Both the position numbers and the translations under genes were made by a program. Below are positions 11,121-22,973 of a stretch of 64,000 nt of DNA, one piece after another; within the stretch, counting starts at the first letter, position 1; each line of letters opens with the position of its first letter. The notes under the pieces were generated by a model. It did not search any database and had not been told where the DNA came from. It saw only the letters and a list, made by a program, of their open reading frames with translations. Origin of the DNA: Dugong dugon (lineage: Eukaryota; Chordata; Mammalia; Sirenia; Dugongidae); contig CM057475.1 of the NCBI GenBank assembly GCA_030035585.1, positions 81,728,834 to 81,792,833 of the forward strand, read 5' to 3'.

Positions 11121-11559
11121 CATACTTGAACAATACGCCCAAGCTGTCTCATATTTGGTATTTGAATTGATCAAGAGAAAGGAAAAGGCAAACAAAGATA
11201 TCTTGGCCTCCCACGACCCCCTGGGTAGCAGAATCTCCGTGATGCCCTTCTGTAAGAGTGTAGCTGTTTTTCGGGAAAATGATGCTCAGATGACACGAGC
11301 CGACAGGTTTATAATTTTGGCAATTCTGTTCCTGGATTTAACTGCCTTGTTTATAGTGAACATTAGAGTTCAGCTGCTCATCTCCTTATTCAAACCTGAC
11401 AAGGAGGGTTCTTTCCTGCTAAATACGACCGTGTTAGAAAGAGATCTGTAAAAGGCTCATAAAGGGTATTCATGCTTTACAACATTCTGAAAGATGTTTT
11501 TCATTCCAGTTCCAAAAAGCATTGAAAGATACATTTTACTACTTCTAAATGCAAACTCC

Positions 11560-11949
11560 ACCACCCGTCTGTCAGTTTGTTGTACTGTGGTGGCTTGCAT
11601 GTTGCTGCGATGTTGGAAGCTATACCATCGGTATTTCAAATATCAGCAGGGTCACCCATGGTGGACAGATTTCAGTGGAGCTTCCAGACTAAGGCAGACT
11701 AGGAAGAAAGGCCTGGTGATCTACTTCCAAAAATTAATCCATGAAGATCCCATGAATCACAACAGAATACTGACTGATATAGCCCTGGAAGATGAGACCC
11801 TATGTTGGAAGACACTACACAATAGTTGCAACTATGGACTCAAACATACCAACAATCATGAAGATGGCTCAGGACCAGACAGCATTTTGTTCTGTTGTAG
11901 TTGGGGTCACCATGAGTTGGAGCTGACTTGCTAGTAACTAGAGCAACAG
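11560..11949 (+). repeat. RTE-tailed SINE (tRNA-Gly family, head missing)
   Basis: A 390-bp element homologous to 17146-17548. Landmarks are 'gtctgtcagtttgttgtact', 'gtcacccatggtggacagat', 'ttcagtggagcttccagact', 'aggcctggtgatctacttcc', 'gaagatggctcaggaccaga' and 'gtcaccatgagttggagctg'. The last roughly 110 bp align with the antisense RTE LINE at 29669-29790. The tRNA-like head seen at 14449 and 58489 is absent here. Confidence 0.8.
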
Positions 11950-13290
11950 TAAGACATGCAAACTAGATTCAAGCTAATCAAGACTCTGACTTAACACCTG
12001 GTCTGTCGATCCCACCTGAGAAGTTAACCTCCTGGCCCACAGCGGCTTCACCAGAGCTGGCAAACATTTAAAGGAACTAACCTGCTTTGCACCTCAGGGG
12101 CTGCTCTTCAAGAATCAGCATCCCTGATGCATCAGTCACGTGGGCTGGGACACTGCCACCCAAAACCATCCAGAGACCTCATGAATACAAGACAGCAAAG
12201 GTCTACACCTTGTTCTCACGAGATCGGATGAAGTGTTGATTCTAGCTTGTTCTCGCTCAAGGACTTGGGGTGAGGAGGCCCTTCCCTGGAGCTCCCCAAT
12301 TGTTCAGACAGGAAGAGGGGGACACGGCAAATGAGCCGTTTGCTTCCCCATTTCCACCCAGAGGTGACACATGTGACTTCTACTCTTGTCTCCTTGGTCA
12401 AAGCAAGTCTCAAGCCTTCATGGCTCCTGGATGCAGACTCTAATTCCACCTTGGGCCTGGGAAGCAGAGAGCTGGACCTATTCTGTGGATGGCAAATAGC
12501 TACAACACCCAGTACAGTGCCTTCAGACAGCTGGTGATGATATCAACTCAGAGGAGGACACTTTTCAACATGTCAGAGCATCTCCCTGGTGTTTGACCAC
12601 AGAGGGTAAACTGAGACAGGTACCACCTATGATAGAAACTGACACAAGGGGTCTGACCTCGTTCTAGAAGCCTGGACTCCTAGGGTGTCCCAACCACTGC
12701 TTGAGATGGAATGGGAGGAGGAAGGCAGATCAGAGCTCCATCACTGGACATCCTCTCTTCCTGAAGCCTGCCAGAAATGTCCCTACTCCATGAAGCCCTT
12801 CACAACTGTCCACTTCCCCTAAACTCCCATGGCTTACTGTGACATCCATGAGCCATTGAACCCCCTTTGCTTCAGATGATAGGGACACAGGTCATCCCCC
12901 GTACAGAGGGTCCCCTGAGTCTGGCCTCTGTCTCCTGTAAAGGTGCGTCAGCCAGCGTGCTGGACAGGAAGGCCCACGTGGACGGTGCCAACACCCCACA
13001 CAGCACATTCTACAGCCCTCAGCTCCGGTGGTGTTCCTGGTTGGTGCCAGCTTGAGTGCTTCTCTTCCCGATGCTCCCAGGGAAGCAAAGCACAGAGCAG
13101 CCCACACTCAGATTTTGTTCTCACACAGCACAGCTTGCACAGCTGTCCGGGAGGACTCAGTGCTAGAGGGATGGTTTGTGCTTTCTCAGCACTTCCTGCC
13201 TTTGATTGATTCTGCAAGTGTCTTCACGGCATCTGTTCTCACAGGAGCTGCTCGGGTCACTGAGTGAAGGCTGAAGCAGAACCACACACT
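11950..13290. other. Unique sequence, nothing firm
   Basis: A weak L2-like patch lies at about 12760-12880 ('tcttcctgaagcctgccaga', 'catccatgagccattgaacc'). Otherwise no repeat, exon or RNA gene is recognised. Confidence 0.4.
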
Positions 13291-13294
13291 CTGG

Positions 13295-13430
13295 AGCCGG
13301 AGGATCCCAACACCTTCATTTCACACTCAAGGAGACAAATCCCCAGGAGGTGAAGGGACCTACCTAACATCACCCAGCAAGCTGGTCAGAGCCAGACTGG
13401 ATTCAGGGCCCTGACACCCAGGCCAGCGTC
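13295..13430 (+). repeat. MIR SINE fragment
   Basis: Matches the MIR core-to-tail order: 'ttcacactcaaggagacaaa' (tttacagatgaggaaac-like), 'acctaacatcacccagcaag', 'ggtcagagccagactggatt', then a 'gccctgacacccaggccagc' end. Diverged. Confidence 0.6.
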
Positions 13431-13750
13431 AGTCCAGGGCGTGGTCAGTACCTGCTCCTCCCCTGTGCTCGGCCCCGGACTGGGCGATTTCTGGCAGATA
13501 GGTTTGTAGAAACCCTCCAGGGCCACAGGCCAAGCTGATCCCAGCCCCCATGGGCATGCCCAGTGGGCACAGAGGTTGGGGGTATCTCGTCCTTTTCAGT
13601 CTCCTGGGGGGCAGTGGGCATCCACTTTTACTAAGAAGCCGAGTGTCAGAGGCGCGGCGAGTGACCTCGCACTGACAGCCGCTACTGCCCCATGGGGTGG
13701 GGGCATGAGAGCCAAGCAGGTATCCTGCTGGGAGTCCATTAGCTGTGGAC

Positions 13751-13834
13751 TGTGACAGTGCCTTTGTGGGCTTCCTAAGACGGCCACGGGACCGTGACAG
13801 TGCCTTTGTGGGCTTCCTAAGATGGCCACAGGGG
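13751..13834. repeat. 42-bp tandem duplication
   Basis: Two adjacent copies of a 42-bp unit share 'gtgacagtgcctttgtgggc' and 'ttcctaaga(c/t)ggccac'. They differ by a few bases, so the duplication is fairly recent or maintained. Confidence 0.85.
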
Positions 13835-14006
13835 CGGGTTACCCCGTAAACAAGGTACACATGGGCTTACTCGCGCTTCCTCACCAATCTGTAGTGCACA
13901 ATTTCACCTGTTTTAATAAAAACAAAACTAAGCCCACGTGTACTTGTATACTGGGTAATCCATCACTGGGCGGCCATAATAAATGACCACCACATGGGGG
14001 GCCTAA

Positions 14007-14160
14007 GGAAACCCTGGTGGTGTAGTGGTTAAGTGCTACAGCTGCTAACCAGTTTGAATCCACCAGCCGCTCCTTGGAAACCCTCTGGCGCAGTTCTACT
14101 CTGTCCTATAGGGTGGCTATGAGTTGAAATCGACTCAATGGCAACAGGTTTGGTTTTTGG
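14007..14160 (+). repeat. AfroSINE (short form) inside LTR
   Basis: 'gaaaccctggtggtgtagtg', 'acagctgctaaccagtttga', 'cagccgctccttggaaaccc', 'ggtggctatgagttgaaatc' and tail 'ggcaacaggtttggtttttg'. It lacks the internal cagtctgcttctg segment. Flanks 'gggggcctaa' and 'ggggacctaa' look like a slightly diverged TSD. Confidence 0.9.
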
Positions 14161-14443
14161 GGGGACCTAAAACAACAGAAATTTATTGTCTTTCAGTTCT
14201 GGAGGCTGGAAGTCTGAAATCGGGGTGTCAGCTGGGTTGGTTCCCTCTGGAGGCTCTGAGGGAGGCTCCATTTCTTACTTCTTCCAAGCTTCTGGTGGCC
14301 GCTGGTAGTTATTGGTGTTTCTCATCTCGTGAACATATCACTCCAACCTCCTCCTCCTTCTTCTTCCCTGCATGTCTGGATCCAAATCTCCTTCTCCTTT
14401 CTTTTATAAGGACATGAGTCACTGGGCTTCGGGCCCACTCTAA

Positions 14444-14756
14444 ATGGTGCAACGGTAGGTTCAATAGTACAACGCTCACCTTCCATGCAGGAGACCCGGG
14501 TTTGATTCTTGGCCAATGCACCTCATGCACAGCTATCACCCATCTATCAGTGGACATTGGCATGTTGCTGTGATACTAATCAGGTTTCAGTGGAGATTCC
14601 AGACTGAGATGGGCTAGGAAGAAGGGCCTGATGATCTACTTCCAAAAACCAGCCAATGAAAATCCTATGGATCACAACAGTTTCATCTGCAACCAGTCAT
14701 GAGGCTGGTACAGAACTGGGTAGCATTTCATTCATTTTGTTTGACAGCAGCTAACT
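14444..14756 (+). repeat. tRNA-Gly-headed SINE with RTE-like tail
   Basis: The head at about 14449-14520 resembles tRNA-Gly: an A-box-like 'taggttcaatagtac', 'cgctcaccttccatgcagga', and a B-box-like 'ggtttgattct' at 14499-14509, ending 'tggccaatgca'. The body continues with 'caggtttcagtggagattcc' and 'gcctgatgatctacttccaa', and the tail is 'cattttgtttgacagcagct'. It cannot be a working tRNA gene because the acceptor pairing and A box are eroded. Confidence 0.8.
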
Positions 14757-14845
14757 CTATTTCAAAATAGGTCACAGTAACAGGTATAGGGGTTAGGACT
14801 CCTCTTTGGGGTCTATTCAACACGCTACAATCCCCATCCTCTCTG

Positions 14846-15949
14846 ATTTCTAAAGATGGCTAGAAGAAGTAAGGGGGAGGCTTTGTGCACGTGGCCACCT
14901 GCCCACAGGGAGAGGAGACACACTAAACTTGGAGAGACCTGGAGGCCTGGTTGGAGACTGGCTTTTTAGGTTGTGTGGTGGCTAGGATGAGCCCATGGCA
15001 GCAGAGTGGCAGATATGGGGCAGGGGCAGGACTGTGGGAAGGGAAGCACACTTCTGAGGACCCAAGTCAGGGCAAGCATTGTGGACAAAGGAAGCAAAGA
15101 GGAGGAGGCCTGCCTTCTGGAATGTACGATGCCTGTACACGGCGTGCTAAGGAATCACCTTCCCTAAAGTTAAATTACGCACCATCAGCACAGCTTTAGA
15201 ATGCAACTGCTTTGTTCCTATGAATGAATGAATAACTAACTAAATGAATCAGGCCGATAATTTATACCCCCAGGATTTCAACATTCCATTTAAATAGCAC
15301 TTGTTAAATTTTAAAATGAGAGCAGAACACCAGAAATGAGACAATTTCCCTATTCTAATCACAAACTCATATTCCTCTGTATCACCTCATATCACAACGT
15401 AGAATATGTGATTATATTGAAAAATCAAATAATGTACTTCAGGTTATAAGGCTCAGAATTAAGCTTCTCATGAAGAAAATAAACCTTGAATATTAAAAGT
15501 CAAGTGCAACGAGTACTGGATATTGGGAGGCATGGCACCGCTTCTAGTTTTGAATCTTCCACTGCCAAGCTAAGTGACTTTATGTGAGTCCATGACATTT
15601 CTGGTCTCAGTTTCCTTGTCAATAAAGCATGCAGCCACATAGCATCTGTACTGCATTCATAGAGCATCTGTACTGCCTGCACAGGGGCAGGGACCGATTA
15701 CCCAATAAGCAGAGTAAGCAAGTGCTTAGGGCATTAACAGAACAGGGCACCAGTTGTCCAAAGCAAAGACCCATAGATACCAAGCAGACAGGACACAAGG
15801 AAAAGTGAGTGCTGCAATGGAAGGGAACTGGCAGGGCATTAAATGAAACTGATACCAGCTCCAGTGTGTAAGAACGCATCGGCTGGCAATAAAGTTCAAG
15901 CAGGGTCACGAGGGCACCCACAAGCAAGGCTGTTTAAGCTATGACACCC
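14846..15949. other. Unique sequence, nothing identified
   Basis: Moderately AT-rich. It contains a short (GAAT/TAAC) run near 15223-15245 and the duplicated 'atagcatctgtactgc' / 'agagcatctgtactgc' motif at about 15638 and 15661. No exon or family recognised. Confidence 0.5.
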
Positions 15950-16470
15950 TGTCTTAGTTATCTAGTGCTGCTATTACAGAAATATCACAAGTGGACGGCT
16001 ATAACAAAGAGAAATTTATTTCCTCCCCAGTAAAGTAGGCTAAAAGTCCAAATTCAGGGCGTCAGCTCCAGGGGAAGGCTTTCTCTGTCGGCTCTGGAGG
16101 AAGGTCCTTCTCATCAATCTTCCCCTGGACTAGGAGCTTCTCCACGCAGGAACCCTGGGTCCAAAGGACGTGCTCTGCTTCCAGCACTGCTTTGTTGGTG
16201 GTATGAGGTCCCCCATCTCTCTGCTTGCTTCTCTCTTTTATATCCCAAAAGAAACTGGCTCAAGACACAATCCAATCCTGTAGATTGAGCCCTGCCTCAT
16301 CAACACAACTGCTGCCCAACCCCCCTTATTAACATCATAGAGGCAGGAATTACCACACATAGGAAAATCATATCAGATGACAAAATGGTGGACAATCACA
16401 CAATACCAGGAATCATGGCCCAGCCAAATTGATACAACCATTTTTGGGAGACACAATTCAATTCATGACA
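15950..16470 (-). repeat. MaLR-like solo LTR, antisense
   Basis: A 521-bp element starting 'tgtcttagttatctagtgct' and ending 'acaattcaattcatgaca', i.e. TG...CA termini. Inside are 'ataacaaagagaaatttatt' (inverted polyadenylation region), 'aggcgtcagctccaggggaa'-like sequence and 'gtccaaaggacgtgctctgc'. Same family as 26852-27349, 53515-53999 and 59736-60213. Flanking pentamers caccc and ggccc only partly match. Confidence 0.85.
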
Positions 16471-17079
16471 GGCCCCTACCTCTTTAACACCTTCATTGAC
16501 ACCTGTCTCCTGTGGTCCCCTCCAATGTAATTGAAACCGCTTATCTTAACGGGTGTCTTGGGAGTATACTATTTCTTTCTAATAAACAAGAGGTGGGGGT
16601 GGACTGTTGAGTCTAACGCTTGCTACATTCACCCACTAAAACTTTTACAACCCAGTTCATCTCATTCCACTAAAATGGCATACGCCACTTTTGCATTCAG
16701 TCACTAATATTATAGTCTCATTTAAAAAGAAGTTACATCATGGATAGCTAAGATGCACACACACATATATACATGTATATATATAACTTACATATCCAGT
16801 TTGATGTGTGAGTAAGCAGAGGAAGGGGCAGATTGTCAGTGCTTAGGTTCCTCACATTCCTTAAATCAGAGACTGAAAATGAGACTGAAAAGAGAGAGCG
16901 CATGCAGAAGCACATGAGATATTCAAAGTGCACATTGAAAAAGCTATGTTTAATGAAGAGTACAGAAAGAAACAGAATAAACGCTGATGGAGCACCAATT
17001 ATGTGTCAGTCACTAATAGATGTTTTCTTGTGCGTTACAATCCTTAAAATTATTTATTTAGGTAATATCATTTTGTGAT
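16471..17079. other. Unique AT-rich sequence with small microsatellite
   Basis: Contains an alternating (CA)/(TA) tract at about 16753-16790. No repeat family or gene was identified. Confidence 0.5.
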
Positions 17080-19890
17080 TTGTTGATTTCTCCCTTTAGC
17101 TCTGTCAGTTTTTGCTTCATGTATTTTGAAACTCTATTATTCGGCACCCACCCCCCATCTGTCAGTTTGTCCTACTGCAGTAGCTTGCCTGTTGCTATAA
17201 AGCTGTACGCTATGCCACTGGTATTTTAAATACCAGCATGATCACCCAGGTTGGACAGGTTTCAGTGGAGCTTTCAGACTAAGACTAGAAAGAAAGGCCT
17301 GGTGATCTACTTCCAAAGATTAGCCAATGAAAACCCTATGGATAACAACAGAATATTGTTTGATAGAGTGTTAGATGATGAGCCTCCCTAGGCTGGAAAG
17401 CATTCAAAGTCCACAGTGGCTGAAACAATGGACTCAAGCATAGTAATTATCGTGAAGATGGTGCAAAACCTGGCAATGTTTTGTTCTGTTGTGCACGGGG
17501 TCACCATGAGTTGCAGCTGATTTAATGGCAACTAACAACAGTAGTAATAAGGCACACATATATTTGTAATTGTTAGGGTTTCCTGACATATTAATCCTTT
17601 TATTATCATGAAATATTCTTTACCTTTAGTTATGCTTCTTATTCTGAAATCTATTTTGTATGATATTTTTACAGCCACTCTTGCTTTCTTATGATTAGTG
17701 TTTTCCTGGGATATATATTTCTATCATTTACTTTTATCTTCTTTGTTTTTAAAATATGTATTTTGCTGACAGCGTATAGTTGAGTCTTGCTTTTTCTTTC
17801 ATTTTTTTTAAATCCAGTATGACAATCTCTGCCTTTCATTTGAAGTGTTTAGTTTCTTTACATTTAGTGTAGTTATTGTTATGATTAAATTTACATATAG
17901 AAATTTTCTTTGTCTCATCTATTTTTTTGTTCCACTATTCCTCTTTGCTTGCCTTCTTTTGGGTTAATTTAGTATTTTTTTAGTATCGTATCTTGATTCC
18001 TCTATTGAATTATTAGCTATATATCTGTGCATTATTGTTTCATGGTTCCTTTATAGATTGTAATATGCATCTTCATCTCATCACAATGGTTAAAATTTTA
18101 TTGCTTCATGTAAAACGCAAGAAACTTGCAGCATTCTAGTTATATTTACCTGCTCACTGTCCTTTGTGCTCTTGTCATATGTATTATACCTACATACATT
18201 AAAAACCCCATAATACAGAATTGACTTTTTGTTTCTTTAGAGAGTCATGTTTGCCATCATAGTTACTATACCTGGTACATTTCATTATCTTCTGATTTTA
18301 CTTCCCTTCATCATGAAAGGCTTCCTTTACCAGTAGGCTGATAATAAATTCTCTCAGTGTTTGTTTGCCTAAAATGTCTTTATTTCACAGCTTTTTTTTT
18401 TTTTTTTTTTAAGATCACTTTACTGGATATAGAATTCTGGTTTGACATTTTCATTTTTTCCTTTCAGGACCTTAAAGATGTCATTCCATTGTCTTCTGAT
18501 GGCTGTCTTCCCCAATCTTCTTTATTATTTCTGATGAGAAATCTACCTTAATCTGAATGATGTTTTCTTTATATATGGTATGTTGCTTTTTTCTGACTGT
18601 TCTCAATATTTTCTCTTTATGTTTGAACTGGAGTGGTTTGACTACGATGTGCTGGGTCTTCATAATTTTGTTTGTATTTACCCTTCTTAGGATTCAGTGA
18701 CATTCATGGATCAATAAATCGATGTTCTTTACCAGCTTTAGGAGTTTGTGACTATTATTTCTTCAAATATTTTTCTGCCCCATTATTTCTCTCTTCTCCT
18801 TCTGGAACTCATAATATATATGATACTTTGCTTGATATTTTCACAGTTCTTTGAGACTCTTTTGAAAAAACTAAAATCATCTATTTTCTTTCTCTTTGTT
18901 TTTCCGATTGGATCATTTCTATTGATCTATCTTCAAGCTGGCTAACCCCCTGCCTCCCTTTATTTTCTGTCTCTAATATGTTGTTAAGCCTTGCTTGTGA
19001 ATTTTTCATTTAAGTTTTTGTGCCTTTTCAGCCCTTAAATTTCCATTTGTTTCTTTGTTATATTGTCTAGTCCTCTGTTGAGATTCTCCGTCTGTTTATA
19101 CATGGTGTGTATATTTTTCTTTAAGCCCTTGAACATAATAGCTGCTTTAAAGCCATTGTCTGCTAATTGAAACATCTGGATCATCTCTGGGTTATTTTAT
19201 ATTGACTGCTTTTCTTGCTTTAATATGGGTCACATTTCCCTTTTATTATGGTATTATTATGATGTATGTTGAGCACTGTAAATGATAGTTTGTAGAGACC
19301 ATGGGCTTTTTTATATTATTCTAAGAGTAATTTTTGTTTTAGAGGACAGCAATTTCTGTTTGCCTGGAGTCAAACCACAATCTGTTTCCTCTGTGGTGGT
19401 AACCAGCTGAAACCTCAACTCAGATTTTTCAACGTTCAGTCCTGTTTGTTTGTTTTTACATTCTGCTTCCTCTCCTCATCCATGTTTAGTTTACTGGTAA
19501 GTCCATGATTTGCCAGAAATTATACACAGTTTGGGAGCTTGTGCCTGTCTGTGTCTCCCTCCCTGCCACTATTTCCCCACCAATTTTCTGGCTACTCTGA
19601 TAGCTCCACATTCTTTCCCCGGTTACTGTCTTACTGGCTTGAGTTGATATTCCACCACCCTAGCTGGTGAAAAGTGTGGGGTGCCCTCGGTCAAAAGGCT
19701 GCAAAACTTGCGAATCTCACCTACTGTAGTTTTCAAGTATAGATTCCTCTCCGGGTTCTGCTTCCTTCTGGTCTCTCTCCAGTGCCTTCAAAGAGTTATA
19801 TTTTAAAATAATTACACAGTCTAGACTTCGCATTAGTTATCTGTGAGAGAGCTAGTTTGCCAAGCTACTCTGTCATTAACTTTCAATAGT
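17080..19890 (-). repeat. Old L1 (L1M-type) 5' region/ORF fragment, antisense
   Basis: T-rich, with the characteristic order of antisense old L1: 'gttgatttctccctttagct', 'gacaatctctgcctttcatt', 'ctttactggatatagaattc', 'cattccattgtcttctgatg', 'ttctgatgagaaatctacct', 'actattatttcttcaaatat' and 'tctccttctggaactcataa'. A 400-bp SINE (17146-17548) interrupts it. The right boundary is uncertain, because similarity fades after about 19430. No open frame of note. Confidence 0.8.
17146..17548 (+). repeat. RTE-tailed SINE (tRNA-Gly family, head missing)
   Basis: Close homologue of 11560-11949. It has 'atctgtcagtttgtcctact', 'accagcatgatcacccaggt', 'ggtttcagtggagctttcag', 'aggcctggtgatctacttcc', 'aagatggtgcaaaacctggc' and 'gtcaccatgagttgcagctg', ending 'ggcaactaacaacag'. 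It sits inside the antisense L1M and is younger than it. Confidence 0.85.
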
Positions 19891-20225
19891 TTTTTTTTCC
19901 CCCTAAATATTTGGTTAAGTAGGCTGATTTTGAATACTGAAGAAATGTTTTAAAGGCCATATTTTAGACCTAGGCAAAAGCTAGAAATAGAGCATGACTT
20001 TTATAATAGCCTTAATCATTTACCTCCTCTTGTCAGCTTACAAAAACATCACTCTATGACCAAATTCTGAGTTACTAAAATCAGAGTGTAACTATTGTAT
20101 TCACAAAAGATTGCAGTAAGATTTCTGTACGGTCCGCTGGTGTTTCAATCAAGCTGTGTCAGAGACCATTTTATCAATTAATTGTACTTGCTCTCTTTAC
20201 TATATGCCGCCTAATGATCTAGTAG

Positions 20226-20410
20226 GAGTCCCTGGGTAGCACAAATGGTTAAGCATTGGACTACTACACCCAGAGGCACCTCAGAAGAAAGGTCTGGTGA
20301 TCTGCTTCTGAAAGGTCATAGCCATGAAAACCCTATGGAGCGTAGCTCTACTCTACACACATGGGGTTGCCATGAGTCAGAGTGGACTCAGCAGTGACTT
20401 TGACTGGTTT
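20226..20410 (+). repeat. AfroSINE with 13-bp TSD
   Basis: 'gagtccctgggtagcacaaa', 'ggtctggtgatctgcttctg', 'gaaaaccctatggagcgtag', 'ggttgccatgagtcagagtg' and tail 'gtgactttgactggttt'. It is flanked by 'aatgatctagtag' (20213-20225) and 'aatgagctagtag' (20411-20423), a 13-bp target-site duplication with one mismatch, which fixes both ends. Confidence 0.95.
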
Positions 20411-20423
20411 AATGAGCTAGTAG

Positions 20424-22036
20424 ATTTCCACTCATCATCCTTTCTTCCACCCCTAGGATTCCTTTCAGTCTGTGTCGCCAGACCCCTCTACTTTACCCCC
20501 TGTTTCTGACACAGTCCCAACCTGGTCTGAGACTTAGTTCGGTGCTTCTTTCTCCTGCCTCACACACGACTCTGTGGGACAGCTTCCCTCCCTCAGGTCC
20601 CAGTGCCCTCATCTCTGGGTTCCTGAGTTTTCAAGCCTCCCTGTGCATCCTGCCACCTGCCTGGGTGGAGTGCTGTTCACTACCATGACTTGTGAGACAC
20701 CACGGGCAGGGTTCCCTGGTAGCCACCATGAAAGGCAAAACTGATGCAGGACACCCAACTGTGTCTTGGGCAGAGCCACAGGTCTACTGAGAGGCAGCCC
20801 CCCTGCTGCCTGCAGACCTGCAGGTCACTCATTTACTCAGTAATAAGTCCCCCCAGCTCAATCCCTGCCCTTGTCTGTGGGAGAAGTCCCGCATCTTACC
20901 TGTCTTTGTGCTACCCTTAAAGTGTAGCGGATCATTTCATAGGACATTGACAACCAGTGTGTTTTCCTAATCCAGGCTTTTCTGAATACTTAGTGCCATT
21001 CAGATGCTCACAAAATCAAGCATTCTGGCCACTAATTACATGTTCATCTAAACCTCACTTTGCACACAAAGATGCCAGCTGTTTTTAAATCGTATATGGC
21101 TATCAATTCTGACCAAGTCAGAAAAAACAGTAATAAAAATACTGAAAGCTGTGACTGCCTTATTGCCAGAATATGAAATGCATCCCATAACTAGACAATT
21201 AAAAGGACATCAAAATCTCCCCCTGCCTCTGTCAGCCTCCCGATCCAGAAAGCCCAGGTCTGCGCCAATGAGGACACTTGGTGGGGACCCCTTGCATCCA
21301 TTTTTGGAGTCATTCCCTGAGTTTTTATTTCCCCATCACCCCCTCTAATTTTCTCCATATTTCTCTTGATTTTGTAACAAGTTGCAATAATCAGAAAAAA
21401 AGTAAGGGATGATGGGTTGAGGGAGAATTTTGCGTTCTGGCATATGAAGTTCCCAAATTAAAGTCAGGAAATGAGAAAGAGATAAGATCATGTCCAGTAG
21501 CATATTAGAAACAGTCTTCTGAAATTAATTCTATACAGAGAGAAAGTCAGTCAGTGGCCCAGGACAGGAGGAGATTCTTTTTAAGCCCAGTAAGCTACCC
21601 TAGATGAATGTCTGTTGAAATAGGGGTTGGGCATTGGGCTTGGATTTGTGAATATCTATTACCATCCAGATGTAATCTGAAAAGTACGTTTAATCAGAGA
21701 GCAAATGAACAGAGAATAAAGGCAAGATGAACTCCTTTATCCTCGCCTTGGCTAATACTTAGCCTAACAGCTTCATATTTAAAAAAGACTAAAACGAGCA
21801 AGCAAGCAAACAAAAACAGCACAAGATACATGAATCCAGTCACCAAAAAACATAATCCCTAGCCCAAAGGAAAGGGAATAATGTCCTGCAAACTTAATGG
21901 ACCTCTTAAAATTATGAACTCTCTGAACCGAAAGATAATAGCAGAAAACCGACATCCTCCGTTAGATGCAAAAAGAAGACGGATCTTTGAAACAAAAATA
22001 GAACTAAAAAAGAGAGAGAGAGAGAGACTGCTACGA
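20424..22036. other. Unique sequence, nothing firm
   Basis: No repeat family or gene recognised. A balanced stretch at about 20990-21200 ('actaattacatgttcatcta', 'ttgcacacaaagatgccagc') could be conserved non-coding DNA. A short (GA)n lies at about 22010-22026. Confidence 0.4.
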
Positions 22037-22045
22037 ATTTGAAAG

Positions 22046-22232
22046 GAGCCCTGGTGGCGCAAAGGTTAAGAGCTCCGGCTAGTGGTCTGAACCCACTCAG
22101 CGGCTCTGTGGGAGAAAGGCCTGGTGATCTGCTCCTGTAAAGACTAGAGCCTAGAAAACTCTACGGGGCTGTCCCACTCTGTCACATGGGGTTGCCATGA
22201 GTCAGATTCAACTCGACGACAGCTAACAACTG
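22046..22232 (+). repeat. AfroSINE with 9-bp TSD
   Basis: 'gagccctggtggcgcaaagg', 'gagaaaggcctggtgatctg', 'ctctacggggctgtcccact', 'gttgccatgagtcagattca' and end 'gacgacagctaacaac'. Flanks are 'atttgaaag' (22037-22045) and 'atttcaaag' (22233-22241). The CTAACAAC end resembles the RTE/tRNA-Gly SINE tail rather than the (GGTTT)n tail. Confidence 0.93.
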
Positions 22233-22455
22233 ATTTCAAAGGAAGAGATCAAAAGAGATACAGATAAGGTATGAATTACAAACGGAATAGCAAAATTTAT
22301 ACCCATATTGGCGGTGCTAAAGAGCAGATCTGATGCTGCAGAAATGTGAATCAATAAGGCATAACTCAGACTTGAGGTTTTAAGATGAGGACATGGAGCT
22401 GAAAGGATGAGGAATAATTAATAAGCGCAGAGAGAAGACGCTGTTGTGAGGACAC

Positions 22456-22853
22456 TGCATTAGTCTCCCAGAGTTGATCTAACAAAATACTACACACTGG
22501 GTGGCTTCTATGAACAGACATTTCTTTGCTCACAGTTCTGGGGATTGTGCTCCCTCTGAGGGAGGGCTCTAGGGGAAGGGTCTTTCTTGTCTCCCCAGCA
22601 TTCCTTGGCTTGCAGCTGCAGCCTCACTTCCTTGTCACATGGTCAAGTTTCCTCTGTCTGCCTGTCTGTCTCTCTGTGGACAGTCCCCTCTTATAAGGAC
22701 GCTAGTCATATTGGGGTAGGCCCCACCCTTCTCCTGTATGACCCCACTAACGTAACAAAAGAAAACCCCTGTTTCCAAGCAGGGTCACCTTCACAAATAC
22801 AGGCGTTAGGACTTCAACATAACTTTTTTTGGGACACAATTCAATCCATAGCA
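22456..22853 (-). repeat. MaLR-like solo LTR, antisense
   Basis: Begins 'tgcattagtctcccagagtt' and includes 'cactgggtggcttctatgaa', 'cagttctggggattgtgctc' and 'ctcttataaggacgctagtc', ending 'acaattcaatccatagca'. Flanking pentamers gacac and gaccc (4/5) are consistent with a 5-bp ERV target duplication. 398 bp, diverged MLT1/MST type. Confidence 0.8.
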
Positions 22854-22973
22854 GACCCCAAGTCCTTGCACTGTAGTCAGAGTCTTGGACAGATCTGGCC
22901 ACTGGGAGGACTGTGCCCTTGACTTGAAGCTTGGCCGACTCTGGGAATCTCCCAACACCATTCTTGGACTCCG

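Larger units (their letters stand above)
13965..14845 (-). repeat. MaLR-like LTR, antisense, with two nested SINEs
   Basis: With the nested SINEs removed, the pieces read 'actgggcggccataataaat', 'aaaacaacagaaatttattg', 'cagttctggaggctggaagt', 'ggaggctctgagggaggctc' and 'cttttataaggacatgagtc'. This is the order of an antisense MLT1/MST-type ERVL-MaLR LTR. An AfroSINE (14007-14160) and a tRNA-Gly-headed SINE (14444-14756) split it. The right part (14757-14845) ends with 'cacgctacaatcc'. Confidence 0.75.

Noticed and set aside
14449..14520. tRNA-Gly gene
   Set aside because: The similarity is real, but the A box and acceptor pairing are eroded and the sequence runs directly into a SINE body. 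The 58489 head is the same case.
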